Below the pieces are notes generated by a model. That model had not been told where the DNA came from and made no database searches. It saw nothing but the letters and a program-made list of their open reading frames with translations. Source: Solea solea (Eukaryota; Chordata; Actinopteri; Pleuronectiformes; Soleidae). From it: DNA of 64,000 nucleotides. Location of the stretch: contig NC_081147.1 in the NCBI RefSeq assembly GCF_958295425.1, forward strand, positions 5,291,290 to 5,355,289, read 5' to 3'. How positions within the stretch are numbered: the stretch's first letter is position 1; each line of letters begins with the position of its first letter. Below, in pieces: positions 22,545 to 34,260 of the stretch. The position numbers and the translations under genes are program-made.

Positions 22545-22990
22545 AGTTCCTCCTGGTGCGGGCACTAGTCCGGGCACATCTGGTTGCGTACATTCAACCA
22601 CAGAAGAAGAAGAACTATTCTCGTTGTAGCTGCTGAGATGCAGAGCATCCACCGTGCCAGAGGGGGAGCTGTGTATCTGAGAGCTGACCTACTAATTATG
22701 TCACTTCCAGGTAGCTGGCCAATCACAGGACAGTGGGAAAGCTCTCGTTGGCTGGCCAATCACAACACAGTCCGCGTTCTGGGGGTGTGATTTTGTTCTG
22801 AAACAGCACGGCTGACGAGAGCGTCAGTGAGGAGATATTTTGATCGGCTCGTTTGCAGCGACTAGGAGGTTTTTAACCATGAAAAAAAGTTAATATATGT
22901 AAGTAGACCTCCATAACTAACATATATGTGCGATACAAGCATTCGATGTCAGGTTTCATATTGAATGTACACTTAAAGTTATGTGTGTTA
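22545..22990. other. non-coding stretch with duplicated CCAAT motifs, possibly transposon-derived
   Basis: 'gctggccaatcaca' occurs twice about 45 bases apart (22715 and 22752), each followed by an 'acag', then a 'gggggtgtg' GT-box-like motif at 22779. The set looks promoter-like, but similar CCAAT-rich pieces occur in fish transposons, so a mobile origin is as likely. Confidence 0.35.
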
Positions 22991-23109
22991 ACAACCCAGG
23001 CATGGACATGAGTGGGAGACGATTTTCTCAGTGCACGTGCTGAGGTTCAAACTATGAATTATGTTGCTATGGTATGAATTTACCCGGAGAATTTCATTAA
23101 AACATTATT

Positions 23110-23480
23110 TATAGGCCTTCATCAAAGTGCCAAGAAACACTGTCACCTCCTCACTTCTTGACAGTTAGGAAGAAAAAGTGAAACTTTGTAGTCGCTCTCC
23201 TCTCCCTCACTCCTTCACCCCCCATAAGCCCATATGCTGCTTTCTTCGAAGCGAGCGTTTAGCATTTGAAATTGTAATGGCTGGGCTCGCTCTCTTTATG
23301 ACAGGCCCCTGTCAATCACGCTGCCTGATAGACAGCCCATATTAGCATAACATCTGCTCCACTTGATCTTTTCTCAGCAAGATATGACACATCTGCGTAC
23401 AAAGCCTCACTTTCTGCCATTGCTGGTGAGATACAGGAGGGTGGATCATTGGTCGCCACAACACTTCCCGCTGGTGATCA
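23110..23480. promoter_or_regulatory. candidate enhancer with PBX-MEIS composite site
   Basis: The unique sequence carries TGACAGGCCCCTGTCA (23299-23314), a perfect inverted pair of MEIS/TGIF-type TGACAG sites. The right arm overlaps TGTCAATCA (23310-23318), so the minus strand reads TGATTGACAG, the textbook PBX-MEIS/PREP composite. Further TGACAG-like sites lie near 23160 and 23330. Activity and conservation are inference. Confidence 0.4.
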
Positions 23481-24685
23481 CTTTCTATGGAAATAAGTAT
23501 ATTGTTGTGATTCAGAAGTTTGGGAGGGGGGAATGAATGGATGAATGGAAACTTTCTGGAAATTGGGATTAAGGCAATTATGATTTGAGCAGGGCAGCTA
23601 TAATTAAAATGGGGAAACAATGCACTCGTCCATATGTAATTTGTATAAATGAACATCTGCATATTTTCGTGTACTTTCTTCATGGATTTCATGGATATGT
23701 GTACATGCATGTGTGGTATTTATATTCTGTGGAAGCGTGACTGCTCACAGTATATAGCATTGAGTGTGCATGTGTGTGTGTGTGGAGACTCTCCGCCAGA
23801 ACAGGGATAAGCTAAACAGCATCTGGATGCTCACTAATTGGCTCTCCTCTCCACACAGCCATGAAAAAATGACACACCTCACCTCCCTGTGTGTGTGTGT
23901 TAATGTGCACTTGTGCATCTCACACACAAAGTGCAGCTAGTGCCAGTAATTGGGGATTACCATGGTAATATGGTAAGCCATGCTCTTCTAAGAAACAAAA
24001 ATTATACATTTATGGCAGATAAATGGCATACAATTGTAGGTTGTGTCTAAATGGCCAATTCTGGCACTTGCTGTAAATATTCTCATCTGTTCTGTATATA
24101 TTTTATTTTTGTTTCAGCTGATTAACCTGGCTCTGCTGTTGCTATTGTCTCGTCTGCTATGTAGCTTTGCTACTTAACAATATAATGGGCCTGTTGCCAC
24201 TATTATTACAAACTAGTGGCTGTATTCAAGGGTTGTTAGGAAGGCTAAGGTCTTTCTCTGTCCAAACGAGATGGAGACAGATGGAGATGCATCACATTAT
24301 ATGAGGAGTGAAGGACTGCATAATGCATTTTTCACATGTATATAATTTATGTTTATAATATGAAAACACACTTTTAAGTGAGCACTGCCATCTAAGTGTG
24401 AGGAAACAAATGAGAAGATGTACGCAGGGAACATGAGCACAGAAAACCGACCAGTCATTCAGCTCATATTTATTCACTCTCACTGAATAATACACATTGA
24501 TTGATTGATTTGAAAACATAACTTGCTGACAAACCATCTGCCCTCAACTATTTTGGTTTGAATCCAAATGGACTGGCCTTTCATCGTGTTTCCTCATGTT
24601 TTTTTTATCATCACCTCCAGAGTTGTATTGATCGTGAGAATTTTTCCAAGAAATCTCCCACAAGCCTCACATTGAGAATGTACCT
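23481..24685. other. unique non-coding stretch
   Basis: No gene or known repeat is recognised. Short (TG)n runs occur at 23771-23784 and 23889-23900. Confidence 0.45.
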
Positions 24686-25320
24686 TCTTCCTTCTTCTGT
24701 CGGCTTCTTCCTTCAATGGTCAAAACAGTGGATCATCGAGCCCTATCCCCTGAGTCCTTTTCTGTTACACCAGCTGTCCTCCTTTCTAATCCTGTCCATC
24801 CTGGTCAGACCTAATGAAAATACATCATAGCAGGTCTCTCTATTGTCTTGCAGATCTTCCCTTTCACCTTTGGTGCTACCTTTCAGTCCCACATCACCCC
24901 TGACACTCGTCTCCACCCACTCCACCCTGCCTGCACTCTCTTCTTCACCTCTCATGTGCACTGCCCATTGCTTGGATGGTTGACCCCAGGTATTTAAACT
25001 GATCCACTTCTGCTACCTCTAGTCCTTACATCTTCACTGTACCACCTGTCTCACTGTCATTCACATTCTAACTAATCTTCATTCCTTTTCTCCCCAGTGC
25101 ATACCTCCACCTGTTTGGGCTCTCTTCCACCAGTTTCCTACTCTCTCTACAGATTACAATATCATTGGCAAAAAATATAGTCCATGGAGACTCCTGTCTG
25201 GTCTCATCTCTCCACCTGTCCATCACCACTGCAAACGAGAAGGGGCTCAGAGCTGATCCTTGATGTAATCGCACCTCCACCTTGAACCCACTGTCCTAAT
25301 ACTACATGTCCTGCACCACC
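24686..25320 (-). mobile_element. RTE-clade LINE fragment with altered catalytic motif
   Basis: On the minus strand the frame at 25068-25280 gives 'GSALSPFSFAVVMDR', 'RQESPWTIFFANDIVICRES' and 'WRYALGRKGMK', the central RTE reverse transcriptase. The catalytic FADD motif reads FAND (codon at 25164-25166). The next piece (24743-24961) gives 'FSLGLTRMDRIRKED' further along the same protein; much of the intervening part is deleted. The low-coordinate end near 24700 ('cggcttcttccttcaatggtc') is the RTE 3' UTR also seen at 9783. An inactive relic. Confidence 0.85.
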
Positions 25321-25324
25321 CACC

Positions 25325-25390
25325 TAGCCCTGACATAGGGCGTTAGGCAGGGTACGCCCTGGACAGTTTGCCAGTCCATTGCAGGGCTGT
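25325..25390 (-). mobile_element. SINE family A fragment
   Basis: 'ctgacatagggcgttaggcagggtac', 'cctggacagtttgccagtcca' and 'ttgcagggctg' match the reversed SINE body. It directly adjoins the RTE relic. Confidence 0.75.
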
Positions 25391-25989
25391 TTGTGTCATG
25401 TGATTTCTAATTGTGTTTCTCTATTGGCTGAATCTGTTTCCATCATGCTCATTTGTAGTCACACCAACCTTTCCACCTCACTCAAGTGTAAAAACTTTTT
25501 TTTTGATTTATAAGACATTTTCTCTGTTCCATTCCGTTTTTATGTGCAAATCAAAAATATGCTTGAAAACACACCGATGGAAACCCACATTATGAGTCTT
25601 CTAGGTGCAGTAAATCAGACATTGAGAATCAGCCACTGAGATGCCACTAACTTTTGCGGATATTTGCAATCTCACATACAAGAGAGAATGTCCAGTCATT
25701 CAGCAGATTTTCTTGTTAAAAGTAGGGTTGGAGATCCTGGAAAAAAAACTGTTCAAGCTGGCTACATTTTGAATCCAAAGCCCTTTATTCACATGGATTC
25801 ACGAGTACTGTGCAGCATCGGTAATGGTTGCTACTTTTTGGTGAGACTTGTTCAAATGACAAGCGAAAAACACCAAATCCAAAGATCACAAAGAAATAAA
25901 GTTAACCTACCTGTCCAGTAGAAACAAGGCCTTGAAGAGACAAACCATAACCCACCCCCAAATGTACTGATATACAGTCATAACAGAGG
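25391..25989. other. unique non-coding stretch
   Basis: Nothing recognised. Confidence 0.45.
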
Positions 25990-26165
25990 AGGAAATTATT
26001 AGGTATGAAACCGGAGGGTTGCCGGTTCAAATCCCAGAACAGGTCAAGGATTTTGGTACCCCTGAGCAAGGTACCCCCAGTGTTCCACAGGCGTAGATGT
26101 GTGCTGCCAGTTCACTTCTGGGTGGGTTACATGCAGCAAAATTCTAAGAAATTCTAATGCTGCGT
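25990..26165 (+). mobile_element. tRNA-derived SINE (family C)
   Basis: A 'gtatgaaaccggagggttgccGGTTCAAATCCC' head carries a good B box (about 26027-26037), followed by 'tacccctgagcaaggtaccccc' and 'gggtgggttacatgcag'. The order is that of a third common fish SINE. The A-box end and tail are decayed. Confidence 0.7.
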
Positions 26166-26640
26166 CCACACCAAACGCATGACGTGCAGACTCTCCGCAG
26201 CTGGGACAAAACACCTGACGTTGGTATCACTGCGGGAAAATCCTGGCCTGGCCTCAATGCGAACCACTAAGTCGTCAAAAAGTATCACTGGAAGCTGTTC
26301 TCATTCATACGGAGCTCCTGAAGTCAACGGTGGAACTTGCCAAGTTGTGTGTGGCTCCAGATGGTGTTGGTGGTGAAACCACACACAGCGGCGTTTTTTC
26401 TCTGTAGACAGAAGATAGAGAGATAGTAATTGAGTCCATATAGCAACTTGTGTTGTGGTCCGGGTGCCGCCGGCAAGTACGTGATGTCATCTGGAGAATC
26501 TCAACGCTAATTGGTCATAGTGTCAATGCAGTTTTCGCCAAAGTTGAACATTTTCAACTTGGGCACTGGAGTGATTGACACGTCGCACCGATCGCACACA
26601 TGCACACGTCACTCACATCTACGTGCGTCTGTACATTGAC
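26166..26640 (-). mobile_element. PIF/Harbinger-like transposon remnant
   Basis: The left edge 'gctgcgtccacaccaaacgc' (26160-26180) resembles Harbinger termini in fish, and the right edge has 'tgcgtctgtacattgacttt'. On the minus strand near 26280-26400 the translation holds 'LQELRMNENSFQ', interrupted by stops and preceded by 'GKFHR', like the N-terminal part of Harbinger nucleases. There is no intact DDE domain; internally deleted. Confidence 0.45.
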
Positions 26641-26644
26641 TTTG

Positions 26645-27040
26645 TAAACTCTTATATTATTATTTATATAGTGCCATTCAGCAAACCCATGAATGCTTTA
26701 CAGTACAAAAAGCCAGGGCCAGCCCTAGGCCAGTTTGAAAAGATTAATTTTAAGGAGTTATTGAAAGCTGTCCAGAGTTGGGGCATTGCAAACACTGAAA
26801 GGTCTGTCCATAAAAGAGCAGAGATGGGTGTCCGCACCTGTCTGTATGTGTGAAGGGGGTCTGACAGGTAGTGAGGACCCAGGGCATTGAGTTATTTGTA
26901 TGTGAGGAGCTGGATTTAGTAGGTGATGTATGACTTGACCACATGACTGGACCAAAACTGAGCACATTTAGTATGTGCAAGGATCTGTAGGCTGTGCTCA
27001 GGTGTAAAAATAGTGCATTACATAGAGGAAACACTAAATT
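26645..27040 (-). mobile_element. L2/CR1-type LINE, RT C-terminal end
   Basis: On the minus strand the translation gives 'LNALGPHYLSDPLHTYRQVR' (about 26845-26905) and 'SVFAMPQLWTAFNNSLK' (about 26755-26805), matching the post-catalytic end of L2/CR1 reverse transcriptases. The low-coordinate end ('tttatatagtgccattcagc') fits a LINE 3' UTR. Truncated at both functional ends, with a stop within the block. Confidence 0.65.
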
Positions 27041-27769
27041 CACAGACATTATTGGTGATTGCAAGGCCATTGGATCAGTTAGCAGAGAGTGAAGTGACGT
27101 CGGCCTCAGCTACATCACAGTCTGTGAACCATAACCCTCCAACAACCCCGATCGTCAACATCAAGTCTCATTCCCAATGTGAGTCCTCCTGACCCATATA
27201 CAAGACCAATTATTTTTTGTTTGTTTAACATGCTTTTCCTCCACCCCACACACACCATTCCACCCCCATATTATTCTTCTCTCTATTTCTTTATTAATGT
27301 GTCATCCATGCACGATCCATTTAAGGAATAGTCCCCTCTGATTCGATTAGATGGGGTTTCATTATGCTAATGGAGGATTAGGCAACGAAGGGGATCAGAG
27401 AAGGATGTTTGTGCCTTAATTCTGCTGCACTACAACACAAAGGATGTACAATATACATTCACTGTATGCTGGTGTGTGTGTGTGTTGTGATGCATTAATG
27501 GCTAGGTGGGTGTGTGTGGGTGCATGCTCTGTATTTTGCCGTTGGCTCTGTGAATGTCATCACTCACTAATCCTCAGTGCACATACTAGTTGTAGGACAC
27601 ACGTCTTTGGAATTATGGTGATGAATACTTGTATTAAATATACATATATTATGAGTGCATGAACCTGTGTGTATAGCCTATAGGCTATATATAACCACCT
27701 ACATTTAATGGAAAGTAGGACTTAAGGGACAGATCAGATTTTTCAAAGTGGGGTTCATGTGTGAACCAA
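27041..27769. other. unique non-coding stretch, possible conserved element near 27330
   Basis: No gene is recognised. At 27340-27400 'gattcgattaga', 'cattatgctaatg' and 'ggattag' give closely packed homeodomain, POU-like and OTX/PITX-like (GGATTA) motifs. A short (TG)n run is at 27472-27484. Confidence 0.35.
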
Positions 27770-28270
27770 ATTTCAGTTTTGTTGATGCGCTGCTGCCTAC
27801 ATTACATTAGTAATGTACTATTTTATTACTTTGGTGTTTGAAATCCTTTGTCTGGACTTAACTTCGTGACATAAATTACCAGACATAGTCAGCAGTTGAC
27901 CTGTCCTGTGTCGACACAAGCTTAAAAAACGCACATTATCTTGATGGGATTTGATGAGCAGTTTACAAAGCAATAATAATTTCAATGTCTGAATGGGAAA
28001 TCTAGAATGTTTTCAACTTGATATTGCAAGAAAGCCTTTTTAGGAGGAATTACACAACACAGGAGTTGTTTTGATGCCGTCTACATCAGTAAGTTTAAAT
28101 GTATTGGCTGTGTGAATTTGGCATCATTTACTCCGATTTATTGATTTATATCAGCAAATGAGTCAGCAATTGACCATCAACTTCTAAATCCAAAAAGCTA
28201 AATAAACTGATTTTCTCAATGGGATTTGGTGATCAGTTTACTCCCTGATGGGAAATCTATTTTACTCAAA
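27770..28270 (+). repeat. diverged tandem duplication of a ~270-bp unit
   Basis: 'agtcagcagttgacc' (27889) and 'agtcagcaattgacc' (28160), 'gatgggatttgatgagcagttta' and 'aatgggatttggtgatcagttta', and 'tgaatgggaaatcta' and 'ctgatgggaaatcta' occur in the same order in both halves. A third, shorter relative lies at 10180-10255. The family is not recognised. Confidence 0.65.
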
Positions 28271-30228
28271 AGTTCTGTTAGGCTGTCCAAAATGCACGGA
28301 AGTGACATGGCACTGTACAATACTGAAGTGAACAAACCGTGAGCAGAAAAGTATGATTCGAGATAAATCAAGCACATGAGCAGTCATACACGGAAAATAG
28401 AAACATGATAATAAATAAACACATATGTCTGACAGCGACAGTTGTCAAGTGCTGGCTAATCTAATCTACATGAGTGATTTGGCTTTAATACAGCTCTGTT
28501 TTGATTTGCAGTCAATACAGAACATGCCAAGTAAACTGTGGTGTTTTCTCTAAGAGAAGTGTGTGTATGTCATGTCAAAATGAGTAAACATGTTAATGTA
28601 AGCATAAAATAATTTACCATAGGGAATTTCTACAGAAAATGAAGATCAAAAACTGACATTTAAGTATCCGTCAAAATAAAAATGGATCACAGCACCAATG
28701 ATGACATTTACAAGTCTCTATAACTTGGTCTTTTTGACAAATTAGATTTGGGCTGTCAAAATAAATCTGTTATTTTGATTATTATTAACTGAGCTGACTT
28801 GATTCATATGCTAAGCATATAACAGAGGTACTGAGCACAACATGAAAGGGGATAATTTATTGTTGTTTTAATATTTTTTTTTACTCTTTTTATTAATTTA
28901 GTTAATTTGTTGTTAGATTTTTTTTTTCCAAACTGGTCAATACTTTCACATGTTTTTGTTAAAGAGGGACAACAAATCCTGGTAATATTAAGTTATGCTA
29001 AAACAATAACTGAAATAAACTCTAATAATTATCAAGATATAGGTGATAATGTGCTTCCTGTCAGTTCCATTAAAAAAGTAAGCAGTACCACATCCATAAA
29101 AATCCACATGGTGGATGAGCAGTATCCGCAACTCCCTCTTCTCCGTGTGCTCTTTTTATCACTTTATTATGAGCTGCGCTTTCCAGCGGGGATCCATGTT
29201 TACCAAAATGTGGTGCTGAAAAGCAAAGCTTTATTTCAGTGAAAACATAAATCTCTCTTGGGGGGGTAAAGAAGGTTTGAAATGGTACTCTGCTCCTATT
29301 TATCGCTTTGAATACATTTATATTCCAATAATAATAATAGTAATGATAAGAATTAAATAAACCTGAAGCTGGGAAATACAATAATCATAATTTCAGATTG
29401 AAAACGGCTTTTTTTGTAGGGTGGAAAAATAAAATATCTTGCCCTTGCCCATACAGAATGTTTGTGTGAGGTTTAATCTCTATTTTTTTATTTTTGATCT
29501 CTGGAAAAATATGACCTCATAGCAGAGTTCATTAATAATCATAATGGCAGGCCCATTGTCTTGATTGCCTGACCTGGTGAATAAGGGCAGGCCTCTGGAG
29601 CTCACAGACAGGCCCGGCCTGCACCATGCAAGTGACAGTGCTACTAAGTTTACAGTCCACATGTACAACACAATCTGTGCCGCTCTGCCGCTGCAATTAT
29701 CAAAGTGCTTGTCAGCCTCCAAATTGAGGACTACATCTTAATTCAGTGAAATGGCATTTCAGTGACAGAAACTGGAGCCGTGCCAGATTATGGATTAAAG
29801 TAATCAGACAGGTCAGGGGAGGGTCGGGGTGTGGTGTGGTGGTGGGGCTGTAAAGGAAGCTGTCACAAAACAGACTAAGGATTGTTACTGATTATATTGT
29901 TTTCTTTTTTTAAACCATAATAACTTGGCTCAATGTCACCACAGACATCTGATTTTGGCAGAAAACACAAGATAGATGTATGAAAACTTAAAATTTGTCT
30001 TTAATATATCATCAGAAATCACATTCGGAGGTAATTTGACACAAATGGGCACATTTCAGGGCTGCATGAATGAAATCCATCCTCGAGATTCATCGTCCAC
30101 CTCCATTTTTACTCTAATAAGCACTCTAATACATTGATTCATTTTTAGACACTGACACAATATTAATATGCTATATGATTTGTTTTGGACAATAGTAAAA
30201 TAATTTCTGGTTGCAGCAGTGCACTTTG
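28271..30228. other. long unique stretch, candidate conserved non-coding DNA
   Basis: No transposon protein, SINE or exon is seen in about 2 kb. The blocks 29070-29240 and 29510-29800 have balanced composition and AT-core homeodomain-type motifs ('attaataatcataatgg'), unlike the flanking AT-rich runs. Conservation cannot be judged from one sequence. Confidence 0.35.
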
Positions 30229-30450
30229 GCTCCCTTAAGCTTCGCCTCTGTTCTCTCTCTCTCTTTCACTCGTGTGCACACATACACACACAGAGAGAAA
30301 CACACATCCATAAACTCACTGACATCAAGCACATCTACATAGTCATTCCCTTAAAAACATAATTTTGTTTTTGTGAGAACAGACATAACGTGGGTGTGCA
30401 ATTGAATAAAGGACGGGGGGACACCACATCCAGTCTCATATGATCACAGG
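30229..30450 (+). repeat. interspersed repeat shared with 2815-3080
   Basis: It carries 'cttaagctt', a TC/CA-rich stretch, 'tgacatcaagcacatct', 'tagtcattcccttaaaaaca' and 'gcaatt..ggac' in the same order as the copy at 2815. Confidence 0.45.
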
Positions 30451-31066
30451 AGACCCATCTAGGACACTTTCTAACACATGTGTCTGAAGGGGCCTATGCA
30501 GGTGGACGAGGGCAGCAGTCCGGGATAAAACTCAGCAATTTAACAATAAACTTTAGATAATAATTTAAGTTTATGCAGTAGTTTAAGAGGCAGTAGGACA
30601 AAAGTGCAAATGAGGACGTAACAATCACAATATTGAAGCTTTAACAATCTTGAACCAAGTCAAACATAATCTATCAAAAGGAAACATCTAAAAGGATGAT
30701 GAAATTAACAACGAATCAGACAAAGCTAACAAGATCGCTTCTTGTTGGGCAGCCCTTTTAAGGGCATGTTTCGGAGGCCTCACTTTTTTGCTAAATCAGG
30801 AAACAAAGCTAACTAAAGTGTGTGCACCCAAATGAGTAATTACTATTTAAATGATTAATGAATAACGTGTATCTGATCAACTCAAACTGAACAGTGGTTA
30901 TTGAATTAAATGGGTGAAATGTGGAATGTTTTTTTTAATATAGTTTTTTTTATGCACAAAATGTACAAATGTGATGCTTCCCATGGTTACACATATGTAA
31001 AATAGCAATGTTTCTCTGAGAGACCAAGTTGATTACAGATAAATACTGTATGTACTGTTTGGATAA
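30451..31066. other. non-coding stretch
   Basis: Nothing recognised. Confidence 0.45.
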
Positions 31067-31452
31067 AACTAGGGATGAGCCGATATGATACTCAGTATCG
31101 GTCCAATAGTGGTGAAAAACACTGGATTGGATATTGGGAAGACAAAAATGTCAAATCTGATACAATCCAAAAATCCTACAACTGTGAACATGTAAATAAC
31201 AATCAGTAACGTGATTTTAGCTGAGTTATGTTGTTGGTTGTTATTTCTTCTTTATGGGAAAACAATATTTGTCACAAAGTAGGATAATTATATCTTTGAA
31301 ATAGCTTGAAATGGCTAGCACAAATGTGTTGCTAACAGCTTCGTAATTTATAAGGTCAAAAAGGAGGACTGATATCGGTATTGGAAGATCCTCAAATTTG
31401 TGATATCAGTATCAGACACAAAAAGTGGTATCGTGCCATCTCTAGTTTGAAT
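31067..31452. mobile_element. hAT-type MITE, copy 1
   Basis: It begins AAACTAGGGATGAGCCGATAT and ends with sequence that reads, reversed, AAACTAGAGATGGCACGATAC, giving imperfect terminal inverted repeats of hAT style. The interior has 'gatacaatccaaaa', 'gttatttcttctttatggg', 'aacaatatttgt' and 'agcacaaatgtgttgctaac', all found again at 34783-35075. Non-coding. Confidence 0.65.
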
Positions 31453-32755
31453 CTTTGAGTAAACAGAGGATGTAAATGGCAAAAGTCAAAAAACAAGATT
31501 CAGGAGTAAACAGGCCACAGCTAGGTTACTTTTAACCTTCCTATATATGACCTTCACAAAAACTGTTCAGCAGTCATCGCCTCAGAAAGGTTCTTTATAG
31601 CATCACAGTTTTAGCCATTTGGTTCCATCAAATCGATCAAGATTTAAAAATCCGTCTCTCTTCATGATTTTCATGCCACTCATGTGCAGCTCAAAAGAAA
31701 CACTTTGATGCTCGCATGCTATAGGATCAAAAATGTGGAGATCTGAAACTACCATCTTATACCTGTCTATCAGCTTATACGGCAGCTTATCTACCTTTGA
31801 TAAGCTGCTTGAAAGAACATCAGTGTTGTTGTTTTTTTGTCTGAATTCTTCTATTAAAGCATTGTTCTCCTATTCTCATTGAGTTCAGTTAAAAATATAA
31901 CATTTCAATGAAATGGTTGCACCATTCACCTCATTGTGCTGACATATTATCTTTCAACCATCCATCCATCCCACTTATCCTTTGAGGGTCATGAGGGGAG
32001 CTGAGGTGAATCCTGTCTGAAGCTGGGCGAGAAGCTGATCAGATATATGCCATCGTTCAATCATGCATGTTCCGTCTTCAGGGTTATTGTCACAGTAGAT
32101 CTTGGCGTCTGTGGTTCACCTCTATAGACATATATGCTCGACAACACATAAATCAGGCAACATATCAGACAACGCGTCTCTTCGCCATCTGTTTTTATAA
32201 TAAAAGTGAAGATGGTGGATCGCTGTTGTGCCAAAATAGTCTGAGAATATTTTACCAGATCCCAATATTGTCAGAGACAGAAAGCAAGTTAACCAGGAAG
32301 TTGAAGATGTCAGGATACTGCATATTCAGTGTCTCAGGTTTTGTGATGTGTTAGTTGATCTCCGTGGATTTAAAGTCCGCAGTGAACTCTGACAGGTTCA
32401 ATCTAGCCCTAGATCGATTAAACTGTGCCACATCTTAGGCTGCCATCATGGTGTATCACAGAAACCGTCTGTATGCGCCAGACCATTAGTTTTATCCAGT
32501 CATCAAACAGTCTGTCCTCAGTGCATCTTAGGTGCAATTACGCCTGCATTTCTTGCAGTCAAGCACTGTCTGATTTTAATCCACTCACCAAAAGCTCATT
32601 ATAGGCATAAAAGGTATAAGCGTTTGAAAATGACACCACATCAAGTGTCAGATTAGCTGTTTTGGTGTATTACAGTATTTCACTTTTCCTTTATGTCTTT
32701 TTGCAACATTTTCGGAGGAACAGTTAAGAAAAAGACCAGTACAAATTCAAAAGTA
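31453..32755. other. non-coding stretch with a SINE family A tail fragment
   Basis: At 31961-32030 'ccatccatcccacttatcc', 'gagggtcatgaggggagctg' and 'tgggcgagaag' are the reversed tail of SINE family A. The rest shows no recognisable feature. Confidence 0.55.
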
Positions 32756-32779
32756 TCTATATATATATATATATATATT
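32756..32779. repeat. (TA)n microsatellite
   Basis: About twelve TA units. Confidence 0.9.
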
Positions 32780-32875
32780 GCACTTTTTACTGCTTGAACT
32801 TGGTGGACTGGATGCCAAACTCAATCTCATTGAGTACTGTACTCTCACAATAAAGTTGAATCTGAACAGTCAGAG

Positions 32876-32957
32876 CAAAAACTGTACTGTAAAGCAGCTT
32901 TGAGTGGTCATCAACGCGAGAAAAGTGCTATATCAATACAGACCGTTTACCATTTAC
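32876..32957 (+). mobile_element. 3' tail of SINE family B
   Basis: 'ctgtaaagcagctttgagtg', 'gtcatcaac', 'gaaaagtgctatatcaatacag' and 'gtttaccattt' closely match 13131-13207. Confidence 0.75.
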
Positions 32958-33229
32958 ACAGGTGACCAGGTGAAAACATCAGGGACAAGAAGTGGGCGTG
33001 GTCAGATACGAGCCAGGAAAGCTGAACAGGAAGCAGGGAACTCAGATAAATACCACAATTAAACAATAAAAGCATAAGCACATGATAAATAACAGTCCTG
33101 ACATTTGTATTGTGATTGTTTTTTAGTGTAAATCATAATAATCATTTTATATAGAAAAATGTGTCTTGAGTGTATCTGTGTGTGTGTGTACGTCAACCCT
33201 ATAAGCAACATCAATCATTGCGTCCCAGT

Positions 33230-33754
33230 GTTGTCGTCTATCTGGTCTTGTCTCTGTCTCTTGGTGGACAGGCTTCAGGCTGTCACACGTCACATTCCAT
33301 CACTGTCTCCTCTCCTCTGTCCCACTTACTGTAACATCCCTCCACATCCGCTCTTCACTCACATCTGTCAGCCCAGGTTTTTGTCTCTCCTTTCACCGTC
33401 CACCTGGCTCTTTGTCTCTGTCATGTCTTCCTCACTTTTTTTTTTTTTTTTTTTTAATATCTTTTAATTTGAACTGCTCTTTCAATGGCATTGCACTAAA
33501 AATCAATACAGCAGAGACAGGCCCAAACCCTTGCACCACTTTATTGACATGCAGTACAGTGACGGCAGCTCCTGTGGGAGTTATTCATCACATTTGTCTT
33601 ACCTGACGGTCGCAAAGTTTACCTGTTCTTCCATCATCGCTCTTGACTCCGAACTTCCTGTCTCTCCAATGTGCTCAGCCAGACACACCTTTCTCTCTTC
33701 CCCTGTCTCTCTTCCTCTCCATCAGTGACTGCAGCACACACACACACACACACA
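33230..33754. repeat. pyrimidine-rich tract with T20 and (CA)n runs
   Basis: The plus strand is strongly C/T rich from about 33235 to 33730. It contains a 20-base T run (33436-33455) and a (CA)n run at 33734-33754. The open frames here follow the composition and are not genes. Confidence 0.7.
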
Positions 33755-34007
33755 GTTGAAGAGTGTGCTCTCCTCTCTGAGGAGGAACATTTGAGCATGC
33801 CTTTAATGTGCTGTATGGTTGAAATGGTATTGATTAAATACTGTTTGAAGATATATTTTACATTTAAAACTTGGATATACCATCCAACCCTAGTTTGTTT
33901 AAAAAAAACAAAAAAAAAAAACAGGTTATTATCCAGTTCTTCAGAGACAACATGCATTTTTTATTATATAACATTTAGTTTCTCATCTGTTTTTTTCTTG
34001 TTTTCAG

Positions 34008-34260
34008 GCACCCTGTAAAAGTTGGATGTAGAGGATTTAATGCCGCCTCAACAACCAGTCTCCTCAAGAGAATGGGTATCCGAGGACAGGCTTTCTGAAA
34101 AGCTGTCAGGTCACTGTCAGAGGCTGCAGAAGGTAGCAGCAACTGACTCTGGCACACCTGAGAAGCCAGGTGTCGCCATTGAGCTCTCTGGAGGTGTCGT
34201 GGGCCTGTCAGTGAAACACCATAGAAGGAAGAATGCCCACCTGATGACCCCAATGAAGTG
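34008..34260 (+). mobile_element. possible retrotransposon ORF C-terminal fragment
   Basis: In one frame from about 34009 the translation reads 'HPVKVGCRGFNAAST', 'LLKRMGIRGQAFRKAV' and 'LSEAAESSSNWLW', a pattern seen at the C-terminal end of some fish non-LTR retrotransposon proteins (GCRGF... WLW). Frameshifts follow. It is preceded by a T-rich stretch ending in 'ttttcag' that could mimic a splice acceptor. Family assignment is tentative. Confidence 0.4.

Noticed and set aside
34008..34022. Splice acceptor of a host gene (T-rich stretch ending in ttttcag)
   Set aside because: The sequence after it translates like a retrotransposon protein tail with frameshifts, so a host exon is less likely.
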